Assembly (NCBI RefSeq): GCF_019711195.1
Contig: NZ_CP081299.1
Span: forward strand, 6,110,501-6,174,500
Reading direction: 5' to 3'
Source of the DNA: Dyadobacter sp. NIV53
GTDB lineage: Bacteria > Bacteroidota > Bacteroidia > Cytophagales > Spirosomataceae
Length of the DNA: 64,000 nucleotides
Shown: piece by piece, positions 9,169 to 17,349 of the stretch
How the letters are laid out: each line of letters opens with the position of its first letter
Position numbering within the stretch: the stretch's first letter is position 1
Made by a program: the position numbers and the translations under genes
The notes under the pieces: generated by a model
What the model was told of the DNA's origin: nothing
The model's database searches: none
What the model saw: the letters and a program-made list of their open reading frames with translations, nothing else

Positions 9169-10086
9169 TTAATGTAAATAGGTAGCCAGAAACTTTTTGA
9201 TCTTATCCCGATGCGCTTCCACATCAAACATTTCACCATAATGTGGTGCGTCTTTTACAATCGTAATGTCATGTTTCACACCTGCCAGTTTTAAATAGGA
9301 AGCCAGTAAAAGTGATTGTGTATAAGGAACCGATTCATCTTTTTGGCCATTAAAAATCAGGAACGGCGGATCATTTTTATCGACATAAGTGTTTGGGCTG
9401 GCCCATTTGGCAAGATCCGGCCTTTCAATAATTGTTGCCCCAAGCAGTTTGCCAATTGCATCATCCTTATTAGGTGCATCAGTTTGGGGAGTAAATGCCA
9501 GAAACTCCGATGGCCCGTAAAAATCAATTACCGCTTTTATTTTAAATGCGGGTGTTTTTCCGTTATAATAAAATTGTTTGACGTTATTGTTTCCGGACAA
9601 ACCCAATAAAGAAGCCAGATGACCGCCGGCAGAAAAACCAATTAATGCAATTTTGTTTTGGTCAATTTGGTATTTCGTTGCGTTTGAGTAAAGGAATTCA
9701 ACGGCCTGGTTGCAATCCTGAATTTGTGCCGGAAATATTGCATCTGTACTTTGCCGGTAATCTATGGATGCAAATGCATAACCATCATTCAGAATTTGCT
9801 GAATTGTGTTTTTCATGTAACCCATATCCGCATATTTATCTCCGTGCATCCATGCTCCTCCATGAACCCAAATCACCAGCGGTAATGGTCCTTTTACATT
9901 CGGAGGAAGATAGATGTCAAGCAAGTGCTTTTTTAGGGTATCTTTTGCATAGGATATGTTTTCATGAAACACAGTTCCCTGAGGAAAAATATTTCTGATC
10001 CTGTCCGGCATTTGTGCAGATGTCTGGTTTGCCATCCATATCACCAGCAGAGCGATCTTTATTGAACTTTGATAATATTGCTTCAT
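9169..10086 (-). CDS. Secreted alpha/beta hydrolase (BD-FAE/HSL-like esterase)
   Basis: A 305-residue exported hydrolase with an N-terminal signal (MKQYYQSSIKIALLVIWMANQTSAQ). The oxyanion motif is HGGAWMHGDK (about 74-83). The nucleophile elbow is GFSAGGHLAS (about 148-157). The acid lies in NGQKDESVPY and the histidine in KDAPHYGEM. This arrangement matches the HGGxW/GxSxG carboxylesterase family often found in Bacteroidota carbohydrate-degradation regions. The next gene on the same strand (11165-10101) ends 15 bases upstream, so they may be co-transcribed. Substrate unknown; acetyl or feruloyl esters are plausible. Confidence 0.88.
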   Translation of the reverse strand: MKQYYQSSIKIALLVIWMANQTSAQMPDRIRNIFPQGTVFHENISYAKDTLKKHLLDIYLPPNVKGPLPLVIWVHGGAWMHGDKYADMGYMKNTIQQILNDGYAFASIDYRQSTDAIFPAQIQDCNQAVEFLYSNATKYQIDQNKIALIGFSAGGHLASLLGLSGNNNVKQFYYNGKTPAFKIKAVIDFYGPSEFLAFTPQTDAPNKDDAIGKLLGATIIERPDLAKWASPNTYVDKNDPPFLIFNGQKDESVPYTQSLLLASYLKLAGVKHDITIVKDAPHYGEMFDVEAHRDKIKKFLATYLH

Positions 10087-10100
10087 GAACCAAAAGTAGT

Positions 10101-11165
10101 TTAGTTATTGGCAAAATTTAAAAACAGATCTTCTGCTTTTTCTAATGCTTGTTTTTGCGATTTGTTCAATTCCTGAAATGGGAAAGTTTCAACTGTGATA
10201 TTCTTTCCTTTTACTATTCGTTTCCAGGTTCCGGCTAACATTCCCTCAATAATAAACAGGTGATAATTCCCGGCTTTTACTGCCTGTTCGAGCAGAGGTT
10301 TTAACTGGGGAGAAATCAGTGCGCTCCGGTCTTTGTAGCCCATACCATATTCATCATAATCTGGCATGAGAAATGTAGGTTGGGGCACTTTTAAGTCAGG
10401 AACATCAGTCAAAAATATCAATTCCTGGCCATCCGCCATTTCTCTTTTAAATTCATGAGATAAAGAATTAGCACCATCGCGTGCGTCTTTCATCGTCAGT
10501 CCGGACCAGGTCACAAAATCCTTTAGTGAGGCCGGGCCTCTGCTTGTGTAATAAATATTGCACAATTCGTACAATGCTTCCTGACGTGTTAACTGTCTGA
10601 CTTTCGGAACCCTTTCTTCCAATAGTGCATACGTAAATTGCTTCCCTTTTCTGGGGCCGCTGCAAATAATTCCATCCAGTTCCGCATGCATCATAATACA
10701 GCTTAAAGCTACACCGTCAGCATATATGTTTTTTTGTTTGAGGATTTCCTGCAATTCAGTTCTGGTCAGATATTTTTTTCCTTCCAGTTCACTTGCAATT
10801 AAATCATTTGTTCTGGCCAGAAAACCTGAGTCGTAATTCAATTTACGATACCAGAAAGCATTGATTTGCTGAACTCTGGGGCCAGTAAGTTCAAGCAGCC
10901 AGCGAATATGTTCCGGAGAAACAAAGTGCCAGGTTGGCCGTAAAAGATGCGTTCTAAGAATAAGCCCGTCATTAAAGGCCTTTTCAATTTCCTGGTCGAA
11001 TACACCATTTAACCTTAATCCGATTGCCCATTTTGCCATCGCATATTCCTGGGCCTGCATAGCGCCCATCCAGCTCACAACTTCCTGCGGACTGGTGAAA
11101 TTTTGGGTGGTTATCTGTTGATTATATAGACGGTGGTTTCTGATTTCAGCATATGTCATTTGCAA
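10101..11165 (-). CDS. AlkZ/YcaQ-like winged-helix DNA-binding protein (HTH_42)
   Basis: A 354-residue cytoplasmic protein of the HTH_42 superfamily, which includes the AlkZ/YcaQ DNA glycosylases that unhook interstrand crosslinks or alkylated bases. The segment GAMQAQEYAMAKWAIGLR near residues 34-51 contains the Q-x-Q pair (Gln37, Gln39) that is catalytic in AlkZ-type enzymes. LILRTHLLRPTWHFVSPEHIRWLL is the family-typical winged-helix segment. A DNA repair role is therefore reasonable, though many members are untested. It lies 17 bases downstream of the haemoglobin gene on the same strand. Confidence 0.85.
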   Translation of the reverse strand: MQMTYAEIRNHRLYNQQITTQNFTSPQEVVSWMGAMQAQEYAMAKWAIGLRLNGVFDQEIEKAFNDGLILRTHLLRPTWHFVSPEHIRWLLELTGPRVQQINAFWYRKLNYDSGFLARTNDLIASELEGKKYLTRTELQEILKQKNIYADGVALSCIMMHAELDGIICSGPRKGKQFTYALLEERVPKVRQLTRQEALYELCNIYYTSRGPASLKDFVTWSGLTMKDARDGANSLSHEFKREMADGQELIFLTDVPDLKVPQPTFLMPDYDEYGMGYKDRSALISPQLKPLLEQAVKAGNYHLFIIEGMLAGTWKRIVKGKNITVETFPFQELNKSQKQALEKAEDLFLNFANN

Positions 11166-11182
11166 AAAAAATTAAGATACCA

Positions 11183-11662
11183 TTACCCTAAATATGGCCC
11201 GCCAGGAACTCCCCATCCCCATTTTGGCATTGGTTCGTCCGGGTTCATGTTCAATTCTTCTATATTGGAATTGAGTACTGCTATTCTGGTTCCCCATTCG
11301 ATATAAGCCACAAATGCCGAGCGGAATTCAGGATCATCCGGCAGGTTCATTTCATCGGCCGTTTCTGTCAGTAATGAAACCCAACGCTTTCTATGGTTCT
11401 CTGTCAGATGTTTGGCTAAGTGTTTCCGGATCATTTTAAAATGACTGCCTTCTCCGGTACTGTACATTTCAGGCCCGCCAAAAACTTCTGCAATAAAATG
11501 GGCAACATGCAGCTGGTGTTCTTTTGACATGTGTTTAAAGACAGGTTCCAGAAGCTCATCACTTAATACTTTTGCATAAAAAAGCTCAGTAAGTTTTTCA
11601 AATACAGGCATTCCGCCAGCCCATTCGTAAAGTGTTGGAATTGTTGTTAGTTTTTCGCCCAT
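11183..11662 (-). CDS. Group II truncated haemoglobin
   Basis: A 159-residue globin of the 2/2 fold. It opens PTLYEWAGGMPVFEKLTELFY, with Tyr29 as the likely B10 distal residue. The MIRKHLAKHL segment supplies the proximal histidine (probably His81), and RKRW (Trp94) matches the conserved G8 Trp of group II. It binds haem and probably handles oxygen, NO or peroxide in the cytosol. A C-terminal tail (NMNPDEPMPKWGWGVPGGP) extends beyond the globin core and is seen in many Bacteroidota homologues. It is first in a possible three-gene leftward run with the AlkZ-like and esterase genes. Confidence 0.9.
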   Translation of the reverse strand: MGEKLTTIPTLYEWAGGMPVFEKLTELFYAKVLSDELLEPVFKHMSKEHQLHVAHFIAEVFGGPEMYSTGEGSHFKMIRKHLAKHLTENHRKRWVSLLTETADEMNLPDDPEFRSAFVAYIEWGTRIAVLNSNIEELNMNPDEPMPKWGWGVPGGPYLG

Positions 11663-11739
11663 TTTTATTCAGGTATATGTAGTTTCAGACTTTCCAAGTT
11701 TTTTAAACGGGGACGCCTCGTCTTGGAAAGTCCTCAAAG

Positions 11740-13860
11740 TTACCAATCCATCACCACACCTTCAAATGCATCCAGTTTACTCAGTTCCAGATCAACAAAT
11801 CCATCTTTCCAGCTAAATTTAACAGGCTTGCCATTAACCATTCCAAAGACCTTTGCAGGTTTTTTATCAGACTTAATCCGGAAATTCAGGTTATAAAGTG
11901 TTAGAGGCTCAAAGTAAGTATTGCCACTGAATCCGGTCAGATTTACCAGATGCAGGATCATTCCGTCACTTGTTTTTTTGTCTCTGTTTGCAGTTGTGTT
12001 TTTAGTATATTCCTGTAATATAGTTTCCACTCTTGCAGGTGCATTGGTTTGGATTGTTTTAGAAATATCAGGATTAATAAAGTTAATTGCATCCAGTAGA
12101 ATATTTTTATGTTCCTGATAACCATGCATATAGTAAAGCCGGCCAAGATTTACCGGGAAAATAATGGCCTTGCTTTTCTCATGGTTTTTTATTCCCATGG
12201 CATAATACCCAATCGGGTCATGTCCGCCAATAATTTCCGGCGGACCCGGACGCCCTTTTGCAAGAATGGGTAATGCAGTCTGGTCGGCGCCTTTCAGATC
12301 GTATAAACCAAGGTTAAATTTCCAGAAAAGCATTGATTGCCCTTTGAAACTTTTGAAGATCTGACGATTGTCTGGCACCAGATAATTGCCAGCGCCGTCG
12401 TTATCCTTACTAATGATTCTGGCACCAAACAACTCAAGCAAAGTTTCCGGACTGTCAAAAAGTGAACGGTTTGTAGCAATGAGATTGGTGCCTTTTTTAC
12501 TGGCTTCTTTGAGGATCCGGATGGCCTCCGGTTTTAAATAAGTGATTTCGGGCAGGATTAATAATTTGTACTTTTTTACTTTCTCTTCCAGATTTGCGAT
12601 TTGTCCGTCTTCAATAATATCAAAAGGAATATGTGCTTCCCGAAGCATTAGCTGAATCCCGCGATATTCCTGCATCGGTTCTCCGTTGGGCCAGGAACCG
12701 GGAGCAATCACTGCAATTTGAGCTATGGATTTGTACTTGCCAAAATAGATTTCATTTTTTTTATGATGTGCATACACTTTTTTAAGAACACCATAGTTCC
12801 GTTCATCTTCATAGCCTCTCAAATCACCCATCATGCTCATATCCAATCCTGAACCATTCGCAATGTTTTCATACAAACGGATCTGAACTTCCTGAGGCTC
12901 CACTGCATTATAGCGTGATTGAAACGAAATCTGCTGAATACTGGCATTGCTGATGATATGATCAGGAAAAGAATTGACAGCATTACTGACATTGTCGGAA
13001 GCTGTATAAGGCCAGTAGGGCAGGGTGGTCATGCTTTGGGATTCGTGACGGATAATATCAACAAACTTGTCGGAGTAAGTACAGATTGCGATCTCCTTGC
13101 TTTTGGATTTTACCAGTTTATGCAACCTTTCCGACCAGTCTTCAACAGTATATTTTTTAAATTCAACATACTTTTGGAACAATGTATCTGCTTTGTTTTC
13201 TACTGTTGGGAAAGCAGTTCCTTTACTAAATTCAGCAAAACGTTTCTTATCTGCTTCATTCTGATCTATCCCATGGTATTTTCCTTCATAAGGATTATTA
13301 ACCTGGTACCCCGGCATGTTCAGGAAAATACCATCAATCAGATAGGTATCAATTACTTCCTCAATAATCCTGAACGCTTTATCCTGTACATATGGCGCAT
13401 TGATAGAAACTACGTACATGTCAGTATTGATAATTCTCTCGCCTTTTGGAGAAATATAACACCATTCCGGATGAGCCTTAAAGATACTTTCGTGCACCCG
13501 GCTAAAATCAAAACGGACAATCACCCGGATACCTTTTTCATGACATTTCTTTATCACATCACCCAGCATGTTATTTTTCATGTAAGGATTGGTATAATGA
13601 AAATCCAGCATTGTCGGATAAAAAGCCATGATTCCACCGGCATTGATCAGCAAAGTATTAGCAGAAAAATCAACGAGATCTTTTACAAGCGAGTCGGGGT
13701 TGAGCGTGGCACCTTCGTAGGAAGGCAGATTGGTTTGAATAACCCTTAGATTATTTCGCTTCCACCACAGTTCAGTTTCAGGTAAAGATGTCTCTTGAGC
13801 CGTTGATTGATTGGAACAAAAAAGTAATAAAATCGCAAAGAGGTAAACGGTATTTTTCAT
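11740..13860 (-). CDS. Secreted glycoside hydrolase-like protein (GHL6 type with Rossmann/trimerisation domain)
   Basis: A 706-residue exported protein. The start at 13860 opens a signal peptide (MKNTVYLFAILLLFCSNQSTAQ); an in-frame ATG at 13959 would add an unlikely 33-residue extension. Residues about 35-390 form a TIM-barrel-like region. VIVRFDFSRVHES, HPEWCYISPKGER and DGIFLNMPGYQ resemble the hypothetical glycosyl hydrolase 6 group. Residues about 400-560 resemble the beta-galactosidase trimerisation (class I glutaminase-like) domain (LMLREAHIPFDIIEDG..KLLILPEITYLKPEA). A beta-sandwich follows. It probably hydrolyses a plant or microbial glycan in the periplasm. Substrate and catalytic residues are not assignable from sequence. 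Confidence 0.8.
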   Translation of the reverse strand: MKNTVYLFAILLLFCSNQSTAQETSLPETELWWKRNNLRVIQTNLPSYEGATLNPDSLVKDLVDFSANTLLINAGGIMAFYPTMLDFHYTNPYMKNNMLGDVIKKCHEKGIRVIVRFDFSRVHESIFKAHPEWCYISPKGERIINTDMYVVSINAPYVQDKAFRIIEEVIDTYLIDGIFLNMPGYQVNNPYEGKYHGIDQNEADKKRFAEFSKGTAFPTVENKADTLFQKYVEFKKYTVEDWSERLHKLVKSKSKEIAICTYSDKFVDIIRHESQSMTTLPYWPYTASDNVSNAVNSFPDHIISNASIQQISFQSRYNAVEPQEVQIRLYENIANGSGLDMSMMGDLRGYEDERNYGVLKKVYAHHKKNEIYFGKYKSIAQIAVIAPGSWPNGEPMQEYRGIQLMLREAHIPFDIIEDGQIANLEEKVKKYKLLILPEITYLKPEAIRILKEASKKGTNLIATNRSLFDSPETLLELFGARIISKDNDGAGNYLVPDNRQIFKSFKGQSMLFWKFNLGLYDLKGADQTALPILAKGRPGPPEIIGGHDPIGYYAMGIKNHEKSKAIIFPVNLGRLYYMHGYQEHKNILLDAINFINPDISKTIQTNAPARVETILQEYTKNTTANRDKKTSDGMILHLVNLTGFSGNTYFEPLTLYNLNFRIKSDKKPAKVFGMVNGKPVKFSWKDGFVDLELSKLDAFEGVVMDW

Positions 13861-14022
13861 TATAATTGATTTATCCTGTTCAAATGAAAGAGTAAAACCC
13901 AGGATGGCTACTATAAATTTTAATGTCATTTTAATACTGGACTGATTTTTATACATCATTATACGCGTTAACTATCAGCTTTTATCAGTCGTTATAAAAT
14001 CACTTTTTAAATTGATCATACA

Positions 14023-15159
14023 TTGAAATACAAATACTTTTGGATGTTTCTCTTAGCTTTTGGGCCGGAGGAATTTTCTTTTGCACAGGAAAAACCAGGT
14101 TGGATTAAGCGATTTATACAAAAGAGCATTTCAGATACTACTTCTAATGGAAAACCCAGTTTCAGGATTTATCCTACTTTGGCATATTCTCCTGAAACAA
14201 GTTTTGAGTTTGGATTTTCCTCCCTTTTACTTTTTCAGGCGAAAAATGATACACTGAACAGGCTAAGTGAAATTCAGGCATTTACATTCATTACACTGGA
14301 GGCACAGTATGGAATCTGGCTCGACAATGCTATTTATGGCAATAAGGACAAATGGTTTGTATTGGGACGTACACGTTTCCAGCGTTTCCCTTTGCTTTAT
14401 TACGGGATTGGCCCTGAAACTACCGGTAACGAGCCGGCCTTAATTGATGCCAACTATATATTATTACGGCAGCGGATTTTGAGAAAAGTTGTTCCCAATT
14501 TGTTTATTGGCCCGGAAGTAGATTATCAGCAATTATATAACACAAAATTTAATCAGCCCGATGACCATGATGCGTACGAATTACCAATTGGGACTGGCGG
14601 AGGAAGGAATTTGGGATTAGGGGCAGCTTTGGTTTACGATAACCGGCACAATGTTCTGAATGTGAGAAAAGGGTTATTTGGGGAAATATCATTTCTGAAT
14701 TACGCGAAATCTCTCGCAAGTGATCATAATTTTTATGGAGTCAATCTGGATATCCGATCATCTCATCCGACAAATGATCGTAATGTTCTGGCCTGGCAAT
14801 TTCTGGGTAATTTTTTTACCGGTGAAGTTCCCTTTAATCAGTTGGCGCTCATGGGTGGCGAAATGATCATGCGCGGTTATTATTCCGGACGTTATCGTGA
14901 CAAAAATATGCTGGCAACTCAGGTTGAGCATCGCTGGCTTCCATTCAAATTCAGTAAACGTATTGGCGGGACCGTGTTTGCCGCGGCGGCTGTTGTTGCA
15001 CCCCGTGTGCATGAATTCAGCTGGAAACATATTCGGCCTTCCGGAGGGGTTGGGTTGAGATATTTGTTGTTTCCTAAAAAAGATATTTTTCTAAGACTTG
15101 ATGTAGGTTTTACAAAAGAAGGACCTGGCTTTTATTTATTCACCGGAGAAGCGTTTTAA
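14023..15159 (+). CDS. Omp85/BamA-like outer-membrane beta-barrel protein
   Basis: A 378-residue protein with an N-terminal export signal ending near FSFAQ. The start at 14023 is TTG; an ATG at 14044 is the next choice. The C-terminal half matches the bacterial surface antigen (Omp85 barrel) fold: alternating beta strands, and MGGEMIMRGYYSGRYRDKNMLATQVEHR (about 285-312, positions 14850-14960), which contains the GG..RGY..GR.RD motif of the L6 loop. POTRA domains are missing, so this is the short single-barrel form common in Bacteroidota, of unknown cargo. It is divergent from the upstream glycosidase-like gene. It ends in Phe, as outer-membrane barrels do. Confidence 0.82.
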   Translation: MKYKYFWMFLLAFGPEEFSFAQEKPGWIKRFIQKSISDTTSNGKPSFRIYPTLAYSPETSFEFGFSSLLLFQAKNDTLNRLSEIQAFTFITLEAQYGIWLDNAIYGNKDKWFVLGRTRFQRFPLLYYGIGPETTGNEPALIDANYILLRQRILRKVVPNLFIGPEVDYQQLYNTKFNQPDDHDAYELPIGTGGGRNLGLGAALVYDNRHNVLNVRKGLFGEISFLNYAKSLASDHNFYGVNLDIRSSHPTNDRNVLAWQFLGNFFTGEVPFNQLALMGGEMIMRGYYSGRYRDKNMLATQVEHRWLPFKFSKRIGGTVFAAAAVVAPRVHEFSWKHIRPSGGVGLRYLLFPKKDIFLRLDVGFTKEGPGFYLFTGEAF

Positions 15160-15277
15160 GCATTTTTTAGTGTAAAATACTCTTATAACCTGACTGTAAT
15201 TAAGGGATTATGAATATTAAATTTTAAACTAAATGTACCTTAATGCCCCAATGGTAATGGCGTGTAACTGGTGCAGT

Positions 15278-16429
15278 CTACTTTTCCTTATAAGTAAAAG
15301 CAACAATTAATAATAATACGCCAACAAATCCCAATGCAATTGGCAGAGAAAAGGCATCAGCAATAAAGCCGATCATGGCCGGACCCGCAAGCTGGCCTGC
15401 ATAACCTAAGGTTGTTACAGCTGGTAAAGAAACAGAAGTAGGTACGTTAGGAATGTTTCCCGCCGCCGTGAAAAACACCGGAACAACATTGGCAGCACCC
15501 AATCCAACAAGTACAAATCCAATTAAAGCAGCACCGGGCCAGGGTATGCACACCGCTATCATAAAACCTGCCGATGCAACCAATGCACCGTACAAAACCA
15601 CTTTGGAAGACCCGATCTTATGGACGATCTTATCGCCTGTTAACCGCATTACTGCCATGGCAATCGAAAAAGAGGCATAACCTAGTCCTGCCATTTCGAG
15701 ATCAAAACCCCTGTTAAACTGTAAAAATACAGCACTCCAGTCCAGCATAGACCCTTCTGCTAAAAAGAAAACAAAACACATTAACCCTAAAACCAGAACC
15801 GGGCCTTTTGGTAAAACAAATGCAAAAGAGTCTACTTTTTCTTCTTCTGAATGCGGCAACAGGTTTTTGTACTGGCTTGCAGCAATAATAAATAACATAC
15901 CTGAAATACTGACTGCTGCAATCGTAGGCGACAAGCCTAATTTTATCAAAAAACCCAGTCCAATCGAACCGATTAATCCGCCCAGGCTAAACATGCCATG
16001 GAAGGAGGACATAATATGCCTTCCATAACGATCCTGAACAATGACTGCGTGGGAGTTCATCGCAACGTCGATAGAGCCGATTGCTGCTCCAAAAATAAAA
16101 AGTGCGATAGCCAGTTGTATTGATGAAGAGGTAAGAAGCAATGCAGGTAGAATTAAAGAAATGACTGTTGCAGCAATTAATGTTATTTTTCTGCTGCCGT
16201 ATTTATTGATGAACATTCCGGTGAAGGGCATGATTAAAATAGCACCGGCACCAAGCGAAAGCAGGACTAATCCCAAAGCGGCATCGTCCAGTCCCAAATT
16301 AATTTTGGCGACTGGCACCATCGGAGCCCAGCTCGACAATCCGATTCCGCAAACCAGAAAGATCAACAAACTTGCTTTTCTGGCTGCTTTAATTTTTTTT
16401 AGCTGTAATCCGGTTTGAATGTTTTCCAT
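15278..16429 (-). CDS. MFS transporter of the YbjJ type
   Basis: A 383-residue, 12-segment major facilitator permease. The loop MFINKYGSRKI between TM2 and TM3 is standard. The TM4/TM5 segment IGSIDVAMNSHAVIVQDRYGR followed by HIMSSFHGMFSLGGLIG is characteristic of the YbjJ/fucose-permease-like group. Substrate unknown; sugar or drug export are both possible. It is divergent from the DeoR regulator at 16501, with a 71-base shared promoter region full of repeated TGCAAAT/ATTTGCA half-sites. This suggests direct control by that regulator. Confidence 0.87.
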   Translation of the reverse strand: MENIQTGLQLKKIKAARKASLLIFLVCGIGLSSWAPMVPVAKINLGLDDAALGLVLLSLGAGAILIMPFTGMFINKYGSRKITLIAATVISLILPALLLTSSSIQLAIALFIFGAAIGSIDVAMNSHAVIVQDRYGRHIMSSFHGMFSLGGLIGSIGLGFLIKLGLSPTIAAVSISGMLFIIAASQYKNLLPHSEEEKVDSFAFVLPKGPVLVLGLMCFVFFLAEGSMLDWSAVFLQFNRGFDLEMAGLGYASFSIAMAVMRLTGDKIVHKIGSSKVVLYGALVASAGFMIAVCIPWPGAALIGFVLVGLGAANVVPVFFTAAGNIPNVPTSVSLPAVTTLGYAGQLAGPAMIGFIADAFSLPIALGFVGVLLLIVAFTYKEK

Positions 16430-16454
16430 TGTATGCTTCGTATGTCATTATAAT

Positions 16455-16490
16455 TGCAAATATATGCAAATTTGCATAAATTTGCATAAA
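16455..16490. promoter_or_regulatory. Divergent promoter with four operator half-sites
   Basis: The 71-base gap between the MFS and DeoR genes contains TGCAAAT twice and its reverse complement ATTTGCA twice. The central pair forms a perfect 16-bp palindrome, TATGCAAATTTGCATA (16463-16478). TTTGCATAAA repeats in tandem at 16471-16480 and 16481-16490. A -7 box TAAATTTG (16477-16484) for the rightward gene, with an ATTG 20 bases upstream, and TATATTTG (minus strand, 16457-16464) for the leftward gene overlap these sites. The layout fits autoregulation and repression of the transporter by the adjacent DeoR protein. Confidence 0.65.
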
Positions 16491-16500
16491 TGATTTTAAT

Positions 16501-17250
16501 ATGACCAGGGAAAAGCGTTTTAATTTTATTCTTGAAAAATTATCAAACAAGAATGAAGTAGGATTCAGTCAGTTAAGCAAGGATTTAAATGTTTCTGAGG
16601 ATACAATCAGAAGGGATATTGATGCGCTCTCTAGTAACGGACTTTTAATGAAAATCCGTGGAGGCGCTATTCCGCGGTCTCATAATCCGCTTACATTTAA
16701 AGAACGGATCGGACATTTGCGTGATGATAAAGAAATCATTGCCTTGAAAGCGCAGACCCTGATCAAATCCGGACAAACTATATTTATGGATGGTGGCACT
16801 TCTGTTTATACCCTGGTCTCACTTCTTTCCACTGACATCAAACTTACGGTCATTACCAATAATATGGCTATTATTCCTGCTTTGTCAGCTTATCCGGGCA
16901 TTGAACTGATTGTACTTGGTGGAAAATATTTGAAAGAATCTGAAACAGTTGTTGGCTTTCAGGCTATAAAAATGGCTGAAAATTTTCAGGCGGACCTTTA
17001 TTTTATGGGTATTTGTGCGCTCGATACTGAAAAAGGTGTTACCGCCAGTTTTATGGAAGAAGCTGAATTAAAGCAAATTATGATGCAAAATTCCGGAATG
17101 TCTGTTGCGCTAAGTACATTTGATAAACTCGGAACTTTTGAAACTTACCGCGTTTGCCCCATTCAGGACCTGGATTATATTATAACGGAAATGGATATCA
17201 GGGAAGAGAAGATTAATAATTTCAGAGCGCTAGGAATTAGTGTGTTATAA
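16501..17250 (+). CDS. DeoR/GlpR-family transcriptional regulator
   Basis: A 249-residue regulator. The N-terminal winged helix (residues 1-55) contains SQLSKDLNVSEDTIRRDIDALSSNG, the DeoR recognition helix signature. It is followed by the linker KIRGGAIP. The rest is the sugar-phosphate-binding DeoR C-terminal domain, with MDGGTSVYTLVSLL and ITNNMAIIPALSAYPGIELIVLGG. Family members sense phosphorylated sugars and usually repress. It is divergent from a YbjJ-type transporter and probably controls it and itself through the repeats at 16455-16490. An inverted-repeat terminator follows the stop. Confidence 0.9.
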   Translation: MTREKRFNFILEKLSNKNEVGFSQLSKDLNVSEDTIRRDIDALSSNGLLMKIRGGAIPRSHNPLTFKERIGHLRDDKEIIALKAQTLIKSGQTIFMDGGTSVYTLVSLLSTDIKLTVITNNMAIIPALSAYPGIELIVLGGKYLKESETVVGFQAIKMAENFQADLYFMGICALDTEKGVTASFMEEAELKQIMMQNSGMSVALSTFDKLGTFETYRVCPIQDLDYIITEMDIREEKINNFRALGISVL

Positions 17251-17292
17251 TATTTTCACGTCATGTTGGAAATTGGACAGGGCCGATTTTAA

Positions 17293-17323
17293 GAGAAGTC
17301 AACTTTTTGAAAGTTGACTTCTC
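17293..17323. terminator. Bidirectional hairpin between convergent genes
   Basis: A perfect 14-bp stem, gagaagtcaacttt (17293-17306) with aaagttgacttctc (17310-17323), and a 3-base loop. It lies between the stop of the DeoR gene (17250) and the stop of the GMC gene (17350). Confidence 0.75.
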
Positions 17324-17349
17324 TCATTCACAAAACTCCTGCTTTTTAT

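Noticed and set aside
12919..13749. Long 276-codon frame on the plus strand inside the glycosidase-like gene
   Set aside because: It is antisense to a clear secreted protein, has no recognisable motif and has poor composition; a shadow of the real gene.
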